Part shown: positions 1-12,754 of the stretch, piece after piece
How the letters are laid out: each line of letters starts with the position of its first letter
How positions within the stretch are numbered: the first letter of the stretch is position 1
NCBI GenBank assembly: GCA_038025085.1
Contig: CM076140.1
Span: 30,491,501-30,555,500, forward strand
Length of the DNA stretch: 64,000 bases
From: Tetragonia tetragonoides
Lineage: Eukaryota; Streptophyta; Magnoliopsida; Caryophyllales; Aizoaceae
Direction of reading: 5' to 3'
Notes under the pieces: model-generated
Databases searched by the model: none
What the model saw: the letters and a program-made list of their open reading frames with translations, nothing else
Told to the model about the DNA's origin: nothing
Position numbers and translations under genes: made by a program

Positions 1-2699
1 TGTGGTCTATTAAGAGAAAGCATCCAAATACTTTGTTTGCATTCAATCGATTGTGAAACTACACCTAGGATGTTTTATTGTACAAACAAGCTTCAACTCA
101 AGCTGTTTTAATGCATTTACGCGTTTCAAAAGCTCATACGAGTAGGGTGAAAGAGATTTGAGTTCTTTTGTGTTGTATATTAAGAGAAAACACCCAAGTA
201 CTTTGTTTGCATTCATTTGAGTGTGAAACTACACCTAGGATGTTTTCAAGTACAAACAAGCTTCAACTCAAGCTTTTGAATTCATTTACTCGTTTTAAAC
301 TCTCTTACGAGTAGGGTGAAAGATATTTAAGTTCTTTTGTATTGTATATGAAGAGAAAGCATCCAATTGTTTTGTTTGCATTCATTTGAGTAAGAAACTA
401 AACCAACAATGTTTTATAGTACAAATAAGCTTCAACTCAAGTTGTTTTAATGCATTTACGCGTTTTAAAAGCTCATACGAGTAGGGTGAATGAGATTTGA
501 GTTCTTTTGTGTTGTATATTAAGAGAAAGCATCCAAATACTTTGTTTGCATTCATTTGAGTGTGAAACTACACCTAGGATGTTTTCAAGTACAAACAAGC
601 TTCAACTCAAGCTTCTGAATGCATTTACGCATTTTAAAAGCTCGTACAAGTAGGGTGAAAGAGATTTGAGTTCTTTTGTATTGTATATTAAGAGAAAGCA
701 TCCAAATGTTTTTCTTGCATTCATTTGTGTTTGAAACTACACCAAGAATGTTTTATAGTACAAACAAGCTTCAACTCAAGCTGTTTTAATGCATTTACGC
801 ATTTTAAAAGCTCATACGAGTAGGGTGAAAGAGTTTTGAGTTCGTTTGTGTTGTATATTAAGAGAAACCATCCAAATACTTTGTTTGCATTTATTTGAGT
901 GTGAAACTACACCTAGGATGTTTAGAAGTTCAAACAAGCTTCAACTCAAGCTTCTGAATGCATTTACACGTTTTAAAACCTCGTACGAGTAGGGTGAAAG
1001 AGATTTGAGTTCTTTTGTATTGTATATTAAGAGAAAGCATCCAAATATTTTTGTTTGCATTCATTTGAGTATGAAACTAAACCAACAATGTTTTATAGTA
1101 CAAACAAGCTTCAAGTCATGTTGTTTTAATGCATTTACGCGTTTGAAAAGCTCATACGAGTAGGGTGAATGAGATTTGAGTTCCTTTGTGTTGTATATTA
1201 AGAAAAAGCATCCAAATACTTTGTTTGCACTCATTTGAGTGTCAAACTACACCTAGGATATTTTCAAGTACAAACAAGCTTCAACTCAAGCTTTTAAATG
1301 CATTTACGCGTTTTAAAAGCTCTTACGAGTGGGGTGAAAGAGATTTGAGTTCTTATGTGTTGTATATTAAGAGAAAGCATCCAAATACTTTGTTTGCATT
1401 GATTAGAGTGTGAAACTACACCTAGGATATTTTCAAGTACAAACAAGCTTCAACTCAAGCTTTTGAATGCATTTACGCGTTTTAAAAGCTCTTACGAGTA
1501 GGGTGAAAGAGATTTGAGTTCTTTTGTGTTGTATATTAAGAGAAAGCATCCAAATGTTTTGTTTGCATTCATTTGAGTATGAAACTACACCAAGAATGTT
1601 TTGTAGTACAAACAAGCTTCAACTCAAGCTTTTTTAATGCATTACCGCGTTTTAAAAGCTCATACGAGTAGGGTGAAAGAGATTTGAGTTCTTTTGTGTA
1701 TTATATTAAGAGAAAGCATCCAAATACTTTGTTTGCATTCATTTGAGTGTGAAACTACACCTAGGATGTTTTCAAGTACAACCAAGCTTCAACTCAAGCG
1801 TTTGAATTCATTTACGCGTTTTAAAAGCTCGTACGGGTAGGGTGAAAGAGATTTGAGTTCTTTTGTGTTGTATATTAAGAGAAAGCATCCAAATACTTTG
1901 TTTGGATTCATTTAAGTGTGAAACTACACCTAGGATGTTTTCAAGTACAAACAAGCTTCAACTCAAGCTTTTAAACGCATTTACGCGTTTTAAAAGCTCT
2001 TACAAGTAGGGTGAAAGAGATTCGAGTTCTTTTGTGTTGTATATTAAGGGAAAACATCCAAATACTTTGTTTGCATTAATTTGGCTGTGAAACTACACCT
2101 AGGGTGTTTTCAAGTACAAAGAAGCTTCAACTCAAGCTTTTAAATGCATTTACGCGTTTTAAAAGCTCTTACGAGTAGGGTGAAAGAGACTTGAGTTATT
2201 ATGTGTTGTATATTAAGAGAAAGCAACCAAATACTTTGTTTGCATTCATTTGAGTGGGAAACTACACCTAGGATGTTTTCAAGTGCAAACAAGCTTCAAC
2301 TCAAGCTTTTGAAAGCATTTACACGTTTTAAAATCATACGAGTAGGGTGAACGACATTTGAGTTCTTTTGGTGTTGTATACTAAGAGAAAGCATTCAAAT
2401 AATTTGTTTGCATTCGTTTCGGTGTGAAACTCCACCTAGGATGTTTACAAGTACAAATAAGCTTCAACTCTAGCTTTTGAATGCATTTACGCGTTTCAAA
2501 AGCTCATACGAGTAGGGTGAAAGAGATTTGAGTTAGTTTGTGTTGTATATTAAGAGAAAGCATCCAAATACTTTGTTTGCATTCATTTGAGTGTGAAACT
2601 ACAGCTAGGATGTTTTCAAGTGCAAACAAGCTTCAACTCAAGCTTTCGAATGCATTTACGCGTTTTAAAATCATACAAGTAGGGTGAACGACATTTGAG
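1..2699 (+). repeat. Irregular satellite segment
   Basis: About 16 monomers of mixed A and B class with no clear higher-order period visible by eye. B-class copies (ACCAAGAATG or ACCAACAATG, then TTTTATAG) recur every two to three monomers near 400, 740, 1085 and 1590. The segment is cut by the window edge at its start, so its true left boundary is unknown. No non-satellite sequence is seen. Confidence 0.85.
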
Positions 2700-4494
2700 T
2701 TCTTTTGTATTGTATATTAAGAGAAAGCATCCAAATATTTTTGTTGCATTCATTTGTGTTTGAAACTACACCAAGAATGTTTTATAGTACAAACAAGCTT
2801 CAACTCAAGCTTTTTTAATGCATTTACGCGTTTTGAAAGCTCATACGCGTAGGGTGAAAGAGTTTTGAATTTTTTTGTGTTTTATATTAAGAGAAAGCAT
2901 CCAAATACTTTGTTTGCATTCATTTGTGTGTGACACTACAGCTAGGATGTTTTCAAGTACAAACAAGATTCAATTAAAGCTTTTGAATGCATTTACATGT
3001 TTTAAAAGCTCGAACGAGTAGGGTGAAAGAGATTTGAGTTCTTTTTTGTTGTATATTAAGAGAAAGCATCCAAATATTTTGTTTGCATTCATTTGAGTAT
3101 GAAACTACACCAAGAATGTTTTATAGTACAAACAAGCTATAACTCAAGCTGTTTTTAATGCATTTACGCGTTTTAAAAGCTCATACGAGTAGGGTGAATG
3201 AGTTTTGAGTTCTTTTGTGTTGTATATTAAGAGAAAGCATCCAAATACTTTGTTTGCATTCATTTGAGTGTGAAACTACACCTAGAATGTTTAGAAGTAC
3301 AAACAAGCTTCAACTCAAGCTTCTGAATGCATTTACGCGTTTTAAAAGCTCGCACGAGTAGGGTGAAAGAGATTTGAGTTCTTTTGTATTGTATATTAAG
3401 AGAAAGCATCCAAATATTTTTGTTGCATTCATTTGTGTTTTAAACTACACCAAGAATGTTTTATAGTACAAACAAGCTTCAACTCAAGCTGTTTTATTGC
3501 ATTTACGCGTTTTAAAAGCTCATACGAGTAGGGTGAAAGAGTTTTGAGTTCGTTTGTGTTGTATATTAAGAGAAAGCATCGAAATACTTTGTTTGCATTC
3601 ATATGTGTGTGACACTACACCTAGGATGTTTTCATGTACAAACAAGATTCAATTAAAGCTTTTGAATGCATTTACATGTTTTAAAAGCTCGAACGAGTAG
3701 GGTGAAAGAGATTTGAGTTCTTTTGTGTTGTATATTAAGAGAAAGCATCCAAATATTTTGTTTGCATTCAATTGAGTATGAAACTACACCGAGAATGTTT
3801 TATAGTACAAACAAGCTATAACTCAAGCTGTTTTAATGCATGTACGCGTTTTAAAAGCTCATACGAGTAGGGTGAATGAGTTTTGAGTTCTTTTGTGTTG
3901 TATATTAAGAGAAAGCATCCAAATACTTTGTTTGCATTCATTTGAGTGTGAAACTACACCTAGGATGTTTAGAAGTACAAACAAGCTTCAACTCAAGCTT
4001 CTGAATGCATTTACGCGTTTTAAAAGCTCGTACGAGTAGGGTGAAAGAGATTTGAGTTCTTTTGTATTGTATATTAAGAGAAAGCATCCAAATATTTTTG
4101 TTGCATTCATTTTTGTTTGAAACTACACCAAGAATGTTTTATAGTACAAACAAGCTTCAACTCAAGCTGTTTTAATGCATTTACGCGTTTTAAAAGCTCA
4201 TACGAGTAGGGTGAAAGAGTTTTGAGTTCGTTTGTGTTGTATATTAAGAGAAAGCATCCAAATACTTTGTTTGCATTCATTTGTGTGTGACACTACACCT
4301 AGGATGTTTTCATGTACAAACAAGATTCAATTCAAGCTTTTGAATGCATTTACATGTTTTAAAAGCTCGAACGAGTAGGGTGAAAGAGATTTGAGTTCTT
4401 TTGTCTTGTATATTAAGAGAAAGCATCCAAATATTTTGTTTGCATTCATTTGAGTATGAAACTACACCAAGAATGTTTTATAGTACAAACAAGC
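2700..4494 (+). repeat. 678-bp (4-monomer) higher-order repeat, ~2.65 copies
   Basis: The diagnostic C monomer with GTGTGACACTAC followed by GATTCAATT and the variant ACATGTTTTAAAAGC recurs with GACAC at 2932, 3611 and 4289. The marker TTTTTGTTGCATTC (a changed CTTTGTTTGC) recurs at about 2740, 3419 and 4097. Both markers give a period of 678-679 bp, or four monomers. The third copy stops at about 4491, where the B monomer loses the 12 bp between its two AAGCTT sites and joins a different monomer type. Edges are approximate to a few tens of bases. Confidence 0.85.
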
Positions 4495-6066
4495 TTTTAA
4501 ATGCATTTACGCGTTTTAAAAGCTCTTACGAGTAGGGTGAAAGAGATTTGAGTTCTTTTGTGTTGTATATTAAGACAAAGCATCCAAATGCTTTGTTTGC
4601 ATTCATTTGAGTGTTAAACTACACCTTGGATGTTTACAAGTACAATCAATCTTCAACTCAAGCTTTTGAATGCTTTTACGCATTTTAACAGCTCGTACGA
4701 CTAGGGTGAAAGAGATTTGAGTTCGTTTGTGTGGTATATTAAGAGAAAGCATCCAAATACTTTGTTTGCATTCATTTGAGTGTGAAACTACACCTAGGAT
4801 GTTTAGAAGTACAAACAAGCTTCAACTCAAGCTTTTGAATGCATTTACATGTTTCAAAAGCTCATACGACTAGGGTGTAAGATATTTGAGTTCGTTTGTG
4901 TCGTATATTAAGAGAAAGCATCCAAATACTTTGTTTGCATTCATTTGAGTGTGAAACTACACGTAGAATGCTTACAAGTACAAACAAGCTTCAACTCAAG
5001 CTTTTGAATGCATTTACGCGTTTTAAAAGCTCGTATGAGTAGGGTGAAAGAGATTAGAGTTCTTTTGTGTTGTATATTAAGAGAAAGCATCCAAATACTT
5101 TGTTTGCATTCATTTGAGTGTGAAACTACACCTAGGATGTTTTCATGTACAAACAAGCTTCAACTCAAGTTGTTTTAATGCATTTACGCTTTTTAAAAGC
5201 TCATACGAGTAGGGTGAAAGAGATTTGAGTTCTTTGTCGTTGTATATTAAGAGAAAGTATCCAAATACTTTGTTTGCATTCATTTGAGTGTGAAACTACA
5301 CGTAGGATGTTTACAAGTACAAACAAGCTTCAACTCAAGCTGTTTTAATGCATCTACGCGTTTTAAAAGCTCGTACGACTAGGGTGAAAGAGATTTGAGT
5401 TCTTTTATGTTGTATATTAAGAGAAAGCATCCAAATACTTTGTTTGCAGTCATTTGAGTGTGAAACTACACCTAGGATGTTTAGAAGTACAAACAAGCTT
5501 TGACTCAAGCTTTTGAATGCATTTACGCGTTTTAAAAGCTCTTACGAGTAGGGTGAAAGAGATTTGAGTTCGTTTGTATGGTATATTAAGAGAAAGCCTC
5601 CAAATACTTTGTTTGCATTCATTTGAGTGTGAAACTACACGTAGGATGTTTACAAGTACAAACAAGTTTCAACTCAAGCTGTTTTAATGCATTTACGCGT
5701 TTTAAAAGCTCGTACGACTAGGGTGAAAGAGATTTGAGTTCTTTTATGTTGTATATTAAGAGAAAGCATCCAAATACTTTGATTGCATTCATTTGAGTGT
5801 GAAACTACACCGAGGATGTTTAGAAGTACAAACAAGCTTCAACTCAAACTTTTGAATTCATTTACGCGTTCTAAAAGCTCTTACGAGTACGGTGAAAGAG
5901 ATTTGAGTTCTTTTGTGTTGTATATTAAGAGAAAGCATCCAAATACTTTGTTTGCATTTATTTGAGTGTGAAACTACACCTAGGGTGTTTTCATGTACAA
6001 ACAAGCTTCAACTCAAGCTTTTAAATGCATTTACGCGTTTTAAAAACTCTTACGAGTAGGGTGAAA
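4495..6066 (+). repeat. Irregular satellite with a local dimer repeat
   Basis: About nine monomers, mostly class A and D. A marker pair, CACGTAGGATGTTTAC followed by CTGTTTTAATGC and TTTTATGTTG, appears at about 5300 and 5640. The spacing of about 339 bp is two monomers and suggests a recent dimer duplication at roughly 5230-5900. No other sequence is embedded. Confidence 0.8.
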
Positions 6067-9000
6067 GAGATTTGAGTTCTTTTGTGTTGTATATTAAGAG
6101 AAAGCATCCAAATACTTTGTTTGCATTCATTTGCGTGTGAAACTACACCTAAGGTGTTTTCAAGTATAAACAAGCTTCAACTCAAGCTTTTGAATGCATT
6201 TACGCGTTTTAAAAGCTTGTACGAGTAGGGTGAAAGAGTTTTGAGTTTGTTTGTGTTGTATATTAAGAGAAAGCATCCAAATACTTTGTTTGCATTCATT
6301 TGAGTGTGACACTACACCTAGGATGTTTTCAAGTACAAAAGATTCAATTAAAGCTTTTGAATGCATTTACGCGTTTTAAAAGCTCGAACGAGTAGGGTGA
6401 AAGAGATTTGAGTTCTTTTGTGTTGTATATTAAGAGAAAGCATCCGAATATTTTGTTTGCATTCATTTGAGTATAAAACTACACCAAAAATGTTTTATAG
6501 TACAAACAAGCTTCAACTCAAGTTGTTTTAATGCATTTACGCGTTTTAAAAGCTCATACGAGTAGGGTGAATGAGATTTGAGTTCATTTGTGTTGTATAT
6601 TAAGAGAAAGCATCCAAATACTTTGTTTGCATTCATTTGAGTGTGAAACTACACCTAGGATATTTTCAAGTACAAACAAGCTTCAACTCAAGCTGTTTTA
6701 ATGCATTTACGCGTTTTAAAAGCTCATACGAGTAGGGTGAATGAGATTTGAGTTCTTTTGTGTTGTATATTAAGAGAAAGCATCCAAATGATTTGTTTGC
6801 ATTCAGTTGAGTGTGAAACTACATCTAGGATGTTTAGAAGTATAAACAAGCTTCAACTCAAGCTTTTGAATGCATTTACGCGTTTTAAAAGCTCTTACGA
6901 GTAGGGTGAAAGAAATTTGAGTTCTTTTGTGTTGTATATTAAGAGAAAGCAACCAAATACTTTGCTTATATTCATTTGAGTGTGAAACTACACCTAGGAA
7001 GTTTAGAAGTACAAACAAGCTTCAACTCAAGCTTTTGAATGCGTTTACGCGTTTTAAAAGCTCGTGAGAGTAGGGTGAAAGAGAATGGAGTTCTTTTGTG
7101 TTGTATATTAAGAGAAAGCACCCAAATCTTTTGTTTGCATTCATTTGAGTATGAAACTACCCCAAGAATGTTTTATAGTACAAACAAGCTTCAACTCAAG
7201 CTTTTTTTAATGCATTTACGCATTTTAAATGCTCATACGAGTAGGGTGAAAGAGTTTTGAGTTCGTTTCTGTTGTATACTAAGGGAAAGCATCCAATGCA
7301 TTCATTTGAGTGTGACACTACACCTAGGATATTTTCAAGTACAAAAAAGATTCAATTAAAGCTTTTGAATGCATTTACGGGTTTTAAAAGCTCGTACGAA
7401 TAGGGTGAAAGAGATTTTAGTTCTTTTCTGCTGTATATTAAGAGAAAGCATTCAAACACTTTGTTTGCCTTCATTTGAGTGTGAAACTACAGCTAGGATG
7501 TTTTCATGTACAAACAAGCTTCAACTCAAGCTGTTTTAATGCATTTACGCGTTTTAAAAGCTCATACGAGTAGGGTGAAAGAGATTGGAGTTCTTTTGTG
7601 TTGTATATTAAGAGAAAGCATCCAAATACTTTGTTTGCATTCATTTGAGTGTGAAACTACACCTAGGATGTTTACAAGTACAAACAAGCTTCAACTCAAG
7701 CTTTTGAATTCATTTACCCATTTAAAAAGCTCGTACGACTAGGGTGAAAGAGATTTGAGTTCGTTTGTGTGGTATATTAAGAGAAAGCATCCAAATACTT
7801 TGTTTGCATTCATTTGACTGTGAAACTACACCTAGGATGTTTACAAGTACAAACAAGCTTCAACCCAAGCTTTTGAATGCATTTACGCGTTTTAAAAGCT
7901 CGTACGACTAGGGCGAAAGAGATTTTAGTTCGTTTGTGTGGTATTTCAAGAGAAAGTATCCAAATACTTTGTTTGCATTCATTTGAGTTTGAAACTACAA
8001 CTAGCATGTTTAGAATGCATTTACGCGTTTTAAAAGCCATGTACGAGTAGGGTGAAAGGGTTTTGAGTTCGTTTGTGTTGTATATTAAGAGAAAGCATCC
8101 AATTACTTTGTTTGCAATACTTTGAGTTTGAAACTACACCTAGGATGTTTAGAAGTACAAACAAGCTTCAAGTAGAGCTTTTGAATGCATTTACGCGTTT
8201 TAAAAGCTCGTACGACTGGGGTGAAAGAGATTTGAGTTCGTTTGTGTGGTATATTAAGAGAAAGCATCCAATTACTTTGTTTGCATTCATTTGAGTGTGT
8301 AACTACACCTAGGATGTTTAGAAGTACAAACAAGCTTCAACTAGAGCTTTTGAATGCATTTACGCGTTTTAAAAGCTCTTACGAGTAGGGTGAAAGAAAT
8401 TTGAGTTCTTTTGTGTTGTATATTAAGAGAAAGCAACCAAATAATTTGCTTATATTCATTTGAGTGTGAAACTACACCTAGGATGTTTAGAAGTACAAAC
8501 AATCTTCAACTCAAGCTTTTGAATGCATTTACGCATTTTAAAAGCTCGTACGAGTAGGGTGAAAGAGATTGGAGTTCTTTTGTTGTATATTAAGAGAAAG
8601 CATCCAAATAATTTGTTTACATTCATTTGAGTGTGAAACTACACCTAGGATGTTTACAAGTACAAACAAACTTCAACTCAAGCTTTTGAATTAATTTACC
8701 CGTTTTAAAAGCACGTACGACTAGGGTGAAAGAGATTTGAGTTCTTTTGTGTTGTATATTAAGAGAAAGCATCCAAATACTTTGTTTGCATTCATTTGAG
8801 TATGAAACTACACCTAAGATATTTTCAAGTACAAACAAGCTTCAACTCAAGCTTTTGAATGCATTTACGCGTTTTAAAAGCTTGTACGAGTAGGGTGAAA
8901 GAGACTTGAGTTCTTTTGTGCTGTATATTAAGAGAAACCATCCAAATACTTTGTTTGCATTCATTTGAGTGTGAAACTACACCTAGGATGTTTAGAAGTA

Positions 9001-9410
9001 CAACTAAGCATCGACTCAAGCTTTTGAATGCATTTACGCGTTTTAAAAGCTCGTACGACTAGGGTGAAAGAGATTTGAGTTCGTTTGTGTGGTATATTAA
9101 GAGAAAGCATCGAAATACTTTGTTTGCATTCATTTGAGTGTGAAACTACACCTAGGATGTTTAAAAGTACAAACAAGCTTCAACTCAACCTTTTGAATGC
9201 ATTTACGCGTTTTAAAAGCTCTTACGAGTAGGGTGAAAGAGATTTGGGTTCTTTTGTGTCGTATATTAAGAGAAAGCATCCAAATATTTTTTGTTTGCAT
9301 TCATTTGAGTGTGACACTACACCTTGGATGTTTTCATGTACAAACAAGCTTCAACTCAAGCTGTTTTAATGCATTTACGCGTTTTAAAAGCTCATACGAG
9401 TAGGGTGAAA
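6067..9410 (+). repeat. 3344-bp (20-monomer) higher-order unit, copy 1
   Basis: First of three tandem units whose internal markers repeat at exactly 3344 bp (for example 6160, 9504, 12848 and 6803, 10147, 13491). Twenty 169-bp monomers would give 3380 bp. The shortfall is largely explained by a 31-bp deletion near 8016 (GTTTAGAATGCATTT) and a 10-bp deletion near 7290 (GCATCCAATGCATTC). It is nearly identical to copy 2; by eye I saw one clear base difference inside the unit, at about 6584. The left edge lies at about 6052-6068, where matching to the later copies stops. Confidence 0.93.
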
Positions 9411-12400
9411 CAGATTTGAGTTCTTTTGTGTTGTATATTAAGAGAAAGCATCCAAATACTTTGTTTGCATTCATTTGCGTGTGAAACTACACCTAAGGTG
9501 TTTTCAAGTATAAACAAGCTTCAACTCAAGCTTTTGAATGCATTTACGCGTTTTAAAAGCTTGTACGAGTAGGGTGAAAGAGTTTTGAGTTTGTTTGTGT
9601 TGTATATTAAGAGAAAGCATCCAAATACTTTGTTTGCATTCATTTGAGTGTGACACTACACCTAGGATGTTTTCAAGTACAAAAGATTCAATTAAAGCTT
9701 TTGAATGCATTTACGCGTTTTAAAAGCTCGAACGAGTAGGGTGAAAGAGATTTGAGTTCTTTTGTGTTGTATATTAAGAGAAAGCATCCGAATATTTTGT
9801 TTGCATTCATTTGAGTATAAAACTACACCAAAAATGTTTTATAGTACAAACAAGCTTCAACTCAAGTTGTTTTAATGCATTTACGCGTTTTAAAAGCTCA
9901 TACGAGTAGGGTGAATGAGATTTGAGTTCTTTTGTGTTGTATATTAAGAGAAAGCATCCAAATACTTTGTTTGCATTCATTTGAGTGTGAAACTACACCT
10001 AGGATATTTTCAAGTACAAACAAGCTTCAACTCAAGCTGTTTTAATGCATTTACGCGTTTTAAAAGCTCATACGAGTAGGGTGAATGAGATTTGAGTTCT
10101 TTTGTGTTGTATATTAAGAGAAAGCATCCAAATGATTTGTTTGCATTCAGTTGAGTGTGAAACTACATCTAGGATGTTTAGAAGTATAAACAAGCTTCAA
10201 CTCAAGCTTTTGAATGCATTTACGCGTTTTAAAAGCTCTTACGAGTAGGGTGAAAGAAATTTGAGTTCTTTTGTGTTGTATATTAAGAGAAAGCAACCAA
10301 ATACTTTGCTTATATTCATTTGAGTGTGAAACTACACCTAGGAAGTTTAGAAGTACAAACAAGCTTCAACTCAAGCTTTTGAATGCGTTTACGCGTTTTA
10401 AAAGCTCGTGAGAGTAGGGTGAAAGAGAATGGAGTTCTTTTGTGTTGTATATTAAGAGAAAGCACCCAAATCTTTTGTTTGCATTCATTTGAGTATGAAA
10501 CTACCCCAAGAATGTTTTATAGTACAAACAAGCTTCAACTCAAGCTTTTTTTAATGCATTTACGCATTTTAAATGCTCATACGAGTAGGGTGAAAGAGTT
10601 TTGAGTTCGTTTCTGTTGTATACTAAGGGAAAGCATCCAATGCATTCATTTGAGTGTGACACTACACCTAGGATATTTTCAAGTACAAAAAAGATTCAAT
10701 TAAAGCTTTTGAATGCATTTACGGGTTTTAAAAGCTCGTACGAATAGGGTGAAAGAGATTTTAGTTCTTTTCTGCTGTATATTAAGAGAAAGCATTCAAA
10801 CACTTTGTTTGCCTTCATTTGAGTGTGAAACTACAGCTAGGATGTTTTCATGTACAAACAAGCTTCAACTCAAGCTGTTTTAATGCATTTACGCGTTTTA
10901 AAAGCTCATACGAGTAGGGTGAAAGAGATTGGAGTTCTTTTGTGTTGTATATTAAGAGAAAGCATCCAAATACTTTGTTTGCATTCATTTGAGTGTGAAA
11001 CTACACCTAGGATGTTTACAAGTACAAACAAGCTTCAACTCAAGCTTTTGAATTCATTTACCCATTTAAAAAGCTCGTACGACTAGGGTGAAAGAGATTT
11101 GAGTTCGTTTGTGTGGTATATTAAGAGAAAGCATCCAAATACTTTGTTTGCATTCATTTGACTGTGAAACTACACCTAGGATGTTTACAAGTACAAACAA
11201 GCTTCAACCCAAGCTTTTGAATGCATTTACGCGTTTTAAAAGCTCGTACGACTAGGGCGAAAGAGATTTTAGTTCGTTTGTGTGGTATTTCAAGAGAAAG
11301 TATCCAAATACTTTGTTTGCATTCATTTGAGTTTGAAACTACAACTAGCATGTTTAGAATGCATTTACGCGTTTTAAAAGCCATGTACGAGTAGGGTGAA
11401 AGGGTTTTGAGTTCGTTTGTGTTGTATATTAAGAGAAAGCATCCAATTACTTTGTTTGCAATACTTTGAGTTTGAAACTACACCTAGGATGTTTAGAAGT
11501 ACAAACAAGCTTCAAGTAGAGCTTTTGAATGCATTTACGCGTTTTAAAAGCTCGTACGACTGGGGTGAAAGAGATTTGAGTTCGTTTGTGTGGTATATTA
11601 AGAGAAAGCATCCAATTACTTTGTTTGCATTCATTTGAGTGTGTAACTACACCTAGGATGTTTAGAAGTACAAACAAGCTTCAACTAGAGCTTTTGAATG
11701 CATTTACGCGTTTTAAAAGCTCTTACGAGTAGGGTGAAAGAAATTTGAGTTCTTTTGTGTTGTATATTAAGAGAAAGCAACCAAATAATTTGCTTATATT
11801 CATTTGAGTGTGAAACTACACCTAGGATGTTTAGAAGTACAAACAATCTTCAACTCAAGCTTTTGAATGCATTTACGCATTTTAAAAGCTCGTACGAGTA
11901 GGGTGAAAGAGATTGGAGTTCTTTTGTTGTATATTAAGAGAAAGCATCCAAATAATTTGTTTACATTCATTTGAGTGTGAAACTACACCTAGGATGTTTA
12001 CAAGTACAAACAAACTTCAACTCAAGCTTTTGAATTAATTTACCCGTTTTAAAAGCACGTACGACTAGGGTGAAAGAGATTTGAGTTCTTTTGTGTTGTA
12101 TATTAAGAGAAAGCATCCAAATACTTTGTTTGCATTCATTTGAGTATGAAACTACACCTAAGATATTTTCAAGTACAAACAAGCTTCAACTCAAGCTTTT
12201 GAATGCATTTACGCGTTTTAAAAGCTTGTACGAGTAGGGTGAAAGAGACTTGAGTTCTTTTGTGCTGTATATTAAGAGAAACCATCCAAATACTTTGTTT
12301 GCATTCATTTGAGTGTGAAACTACACCTAGGATGTTTAGAAGTACAACTAAGCATCGACTCAAGCTTTTGAATGCATTTACGCGTTTTAAAAGCTCGTAC

Positions 12401-12754
12401 GACTAGGGTGAAAGAGATTTGAGTTCGTTTGTGTGGTATATTAAGAGAAAGCATCGAAATACTTTGTTTGCATTCATTTGAGTGTGAAACTACACCTAGG
12501 ATGTTTAAAAGTACAAACAAGCTTCAACTCAACCTTTTGAATGCATTTACGCGTTTTAAAAGCTCTTACGAGTAGGGTGAAAGAGATTTGGGTTCTTTTG
12601 TGTCGTATATTAAGAGAAAGCATCCAAATATTTTTTGTTTGCATTCATTTGAGTGTGACACTACACCTTGGATGTTTTCATGTACAAACAAGCTTCAACT
12701 CAAGCTGTTTTAATGCATTTACGCGTTTTAAAAGCTCATACGAGTAGGGTGAAA
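9411..12754 (+). repeat. 3344-bp (20-monomer) higher-order unit, copy 2
   Basis: Middle unit, colinear with copy 1 over its full length. It carries the same private markers: the 31-bp deletion near 11360, the 10-bp deletion near 10637, AACTAAGCATCGAC near 12355, and TTTGTTGTATATT lacking GTG near 11930. The first base at the junction is C (GAAACAG), as in copy 3, where copy 1 has G (GAAAGAG). This is what a junction made by unequal exchange between copies would look like. Confidence 0.93.
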
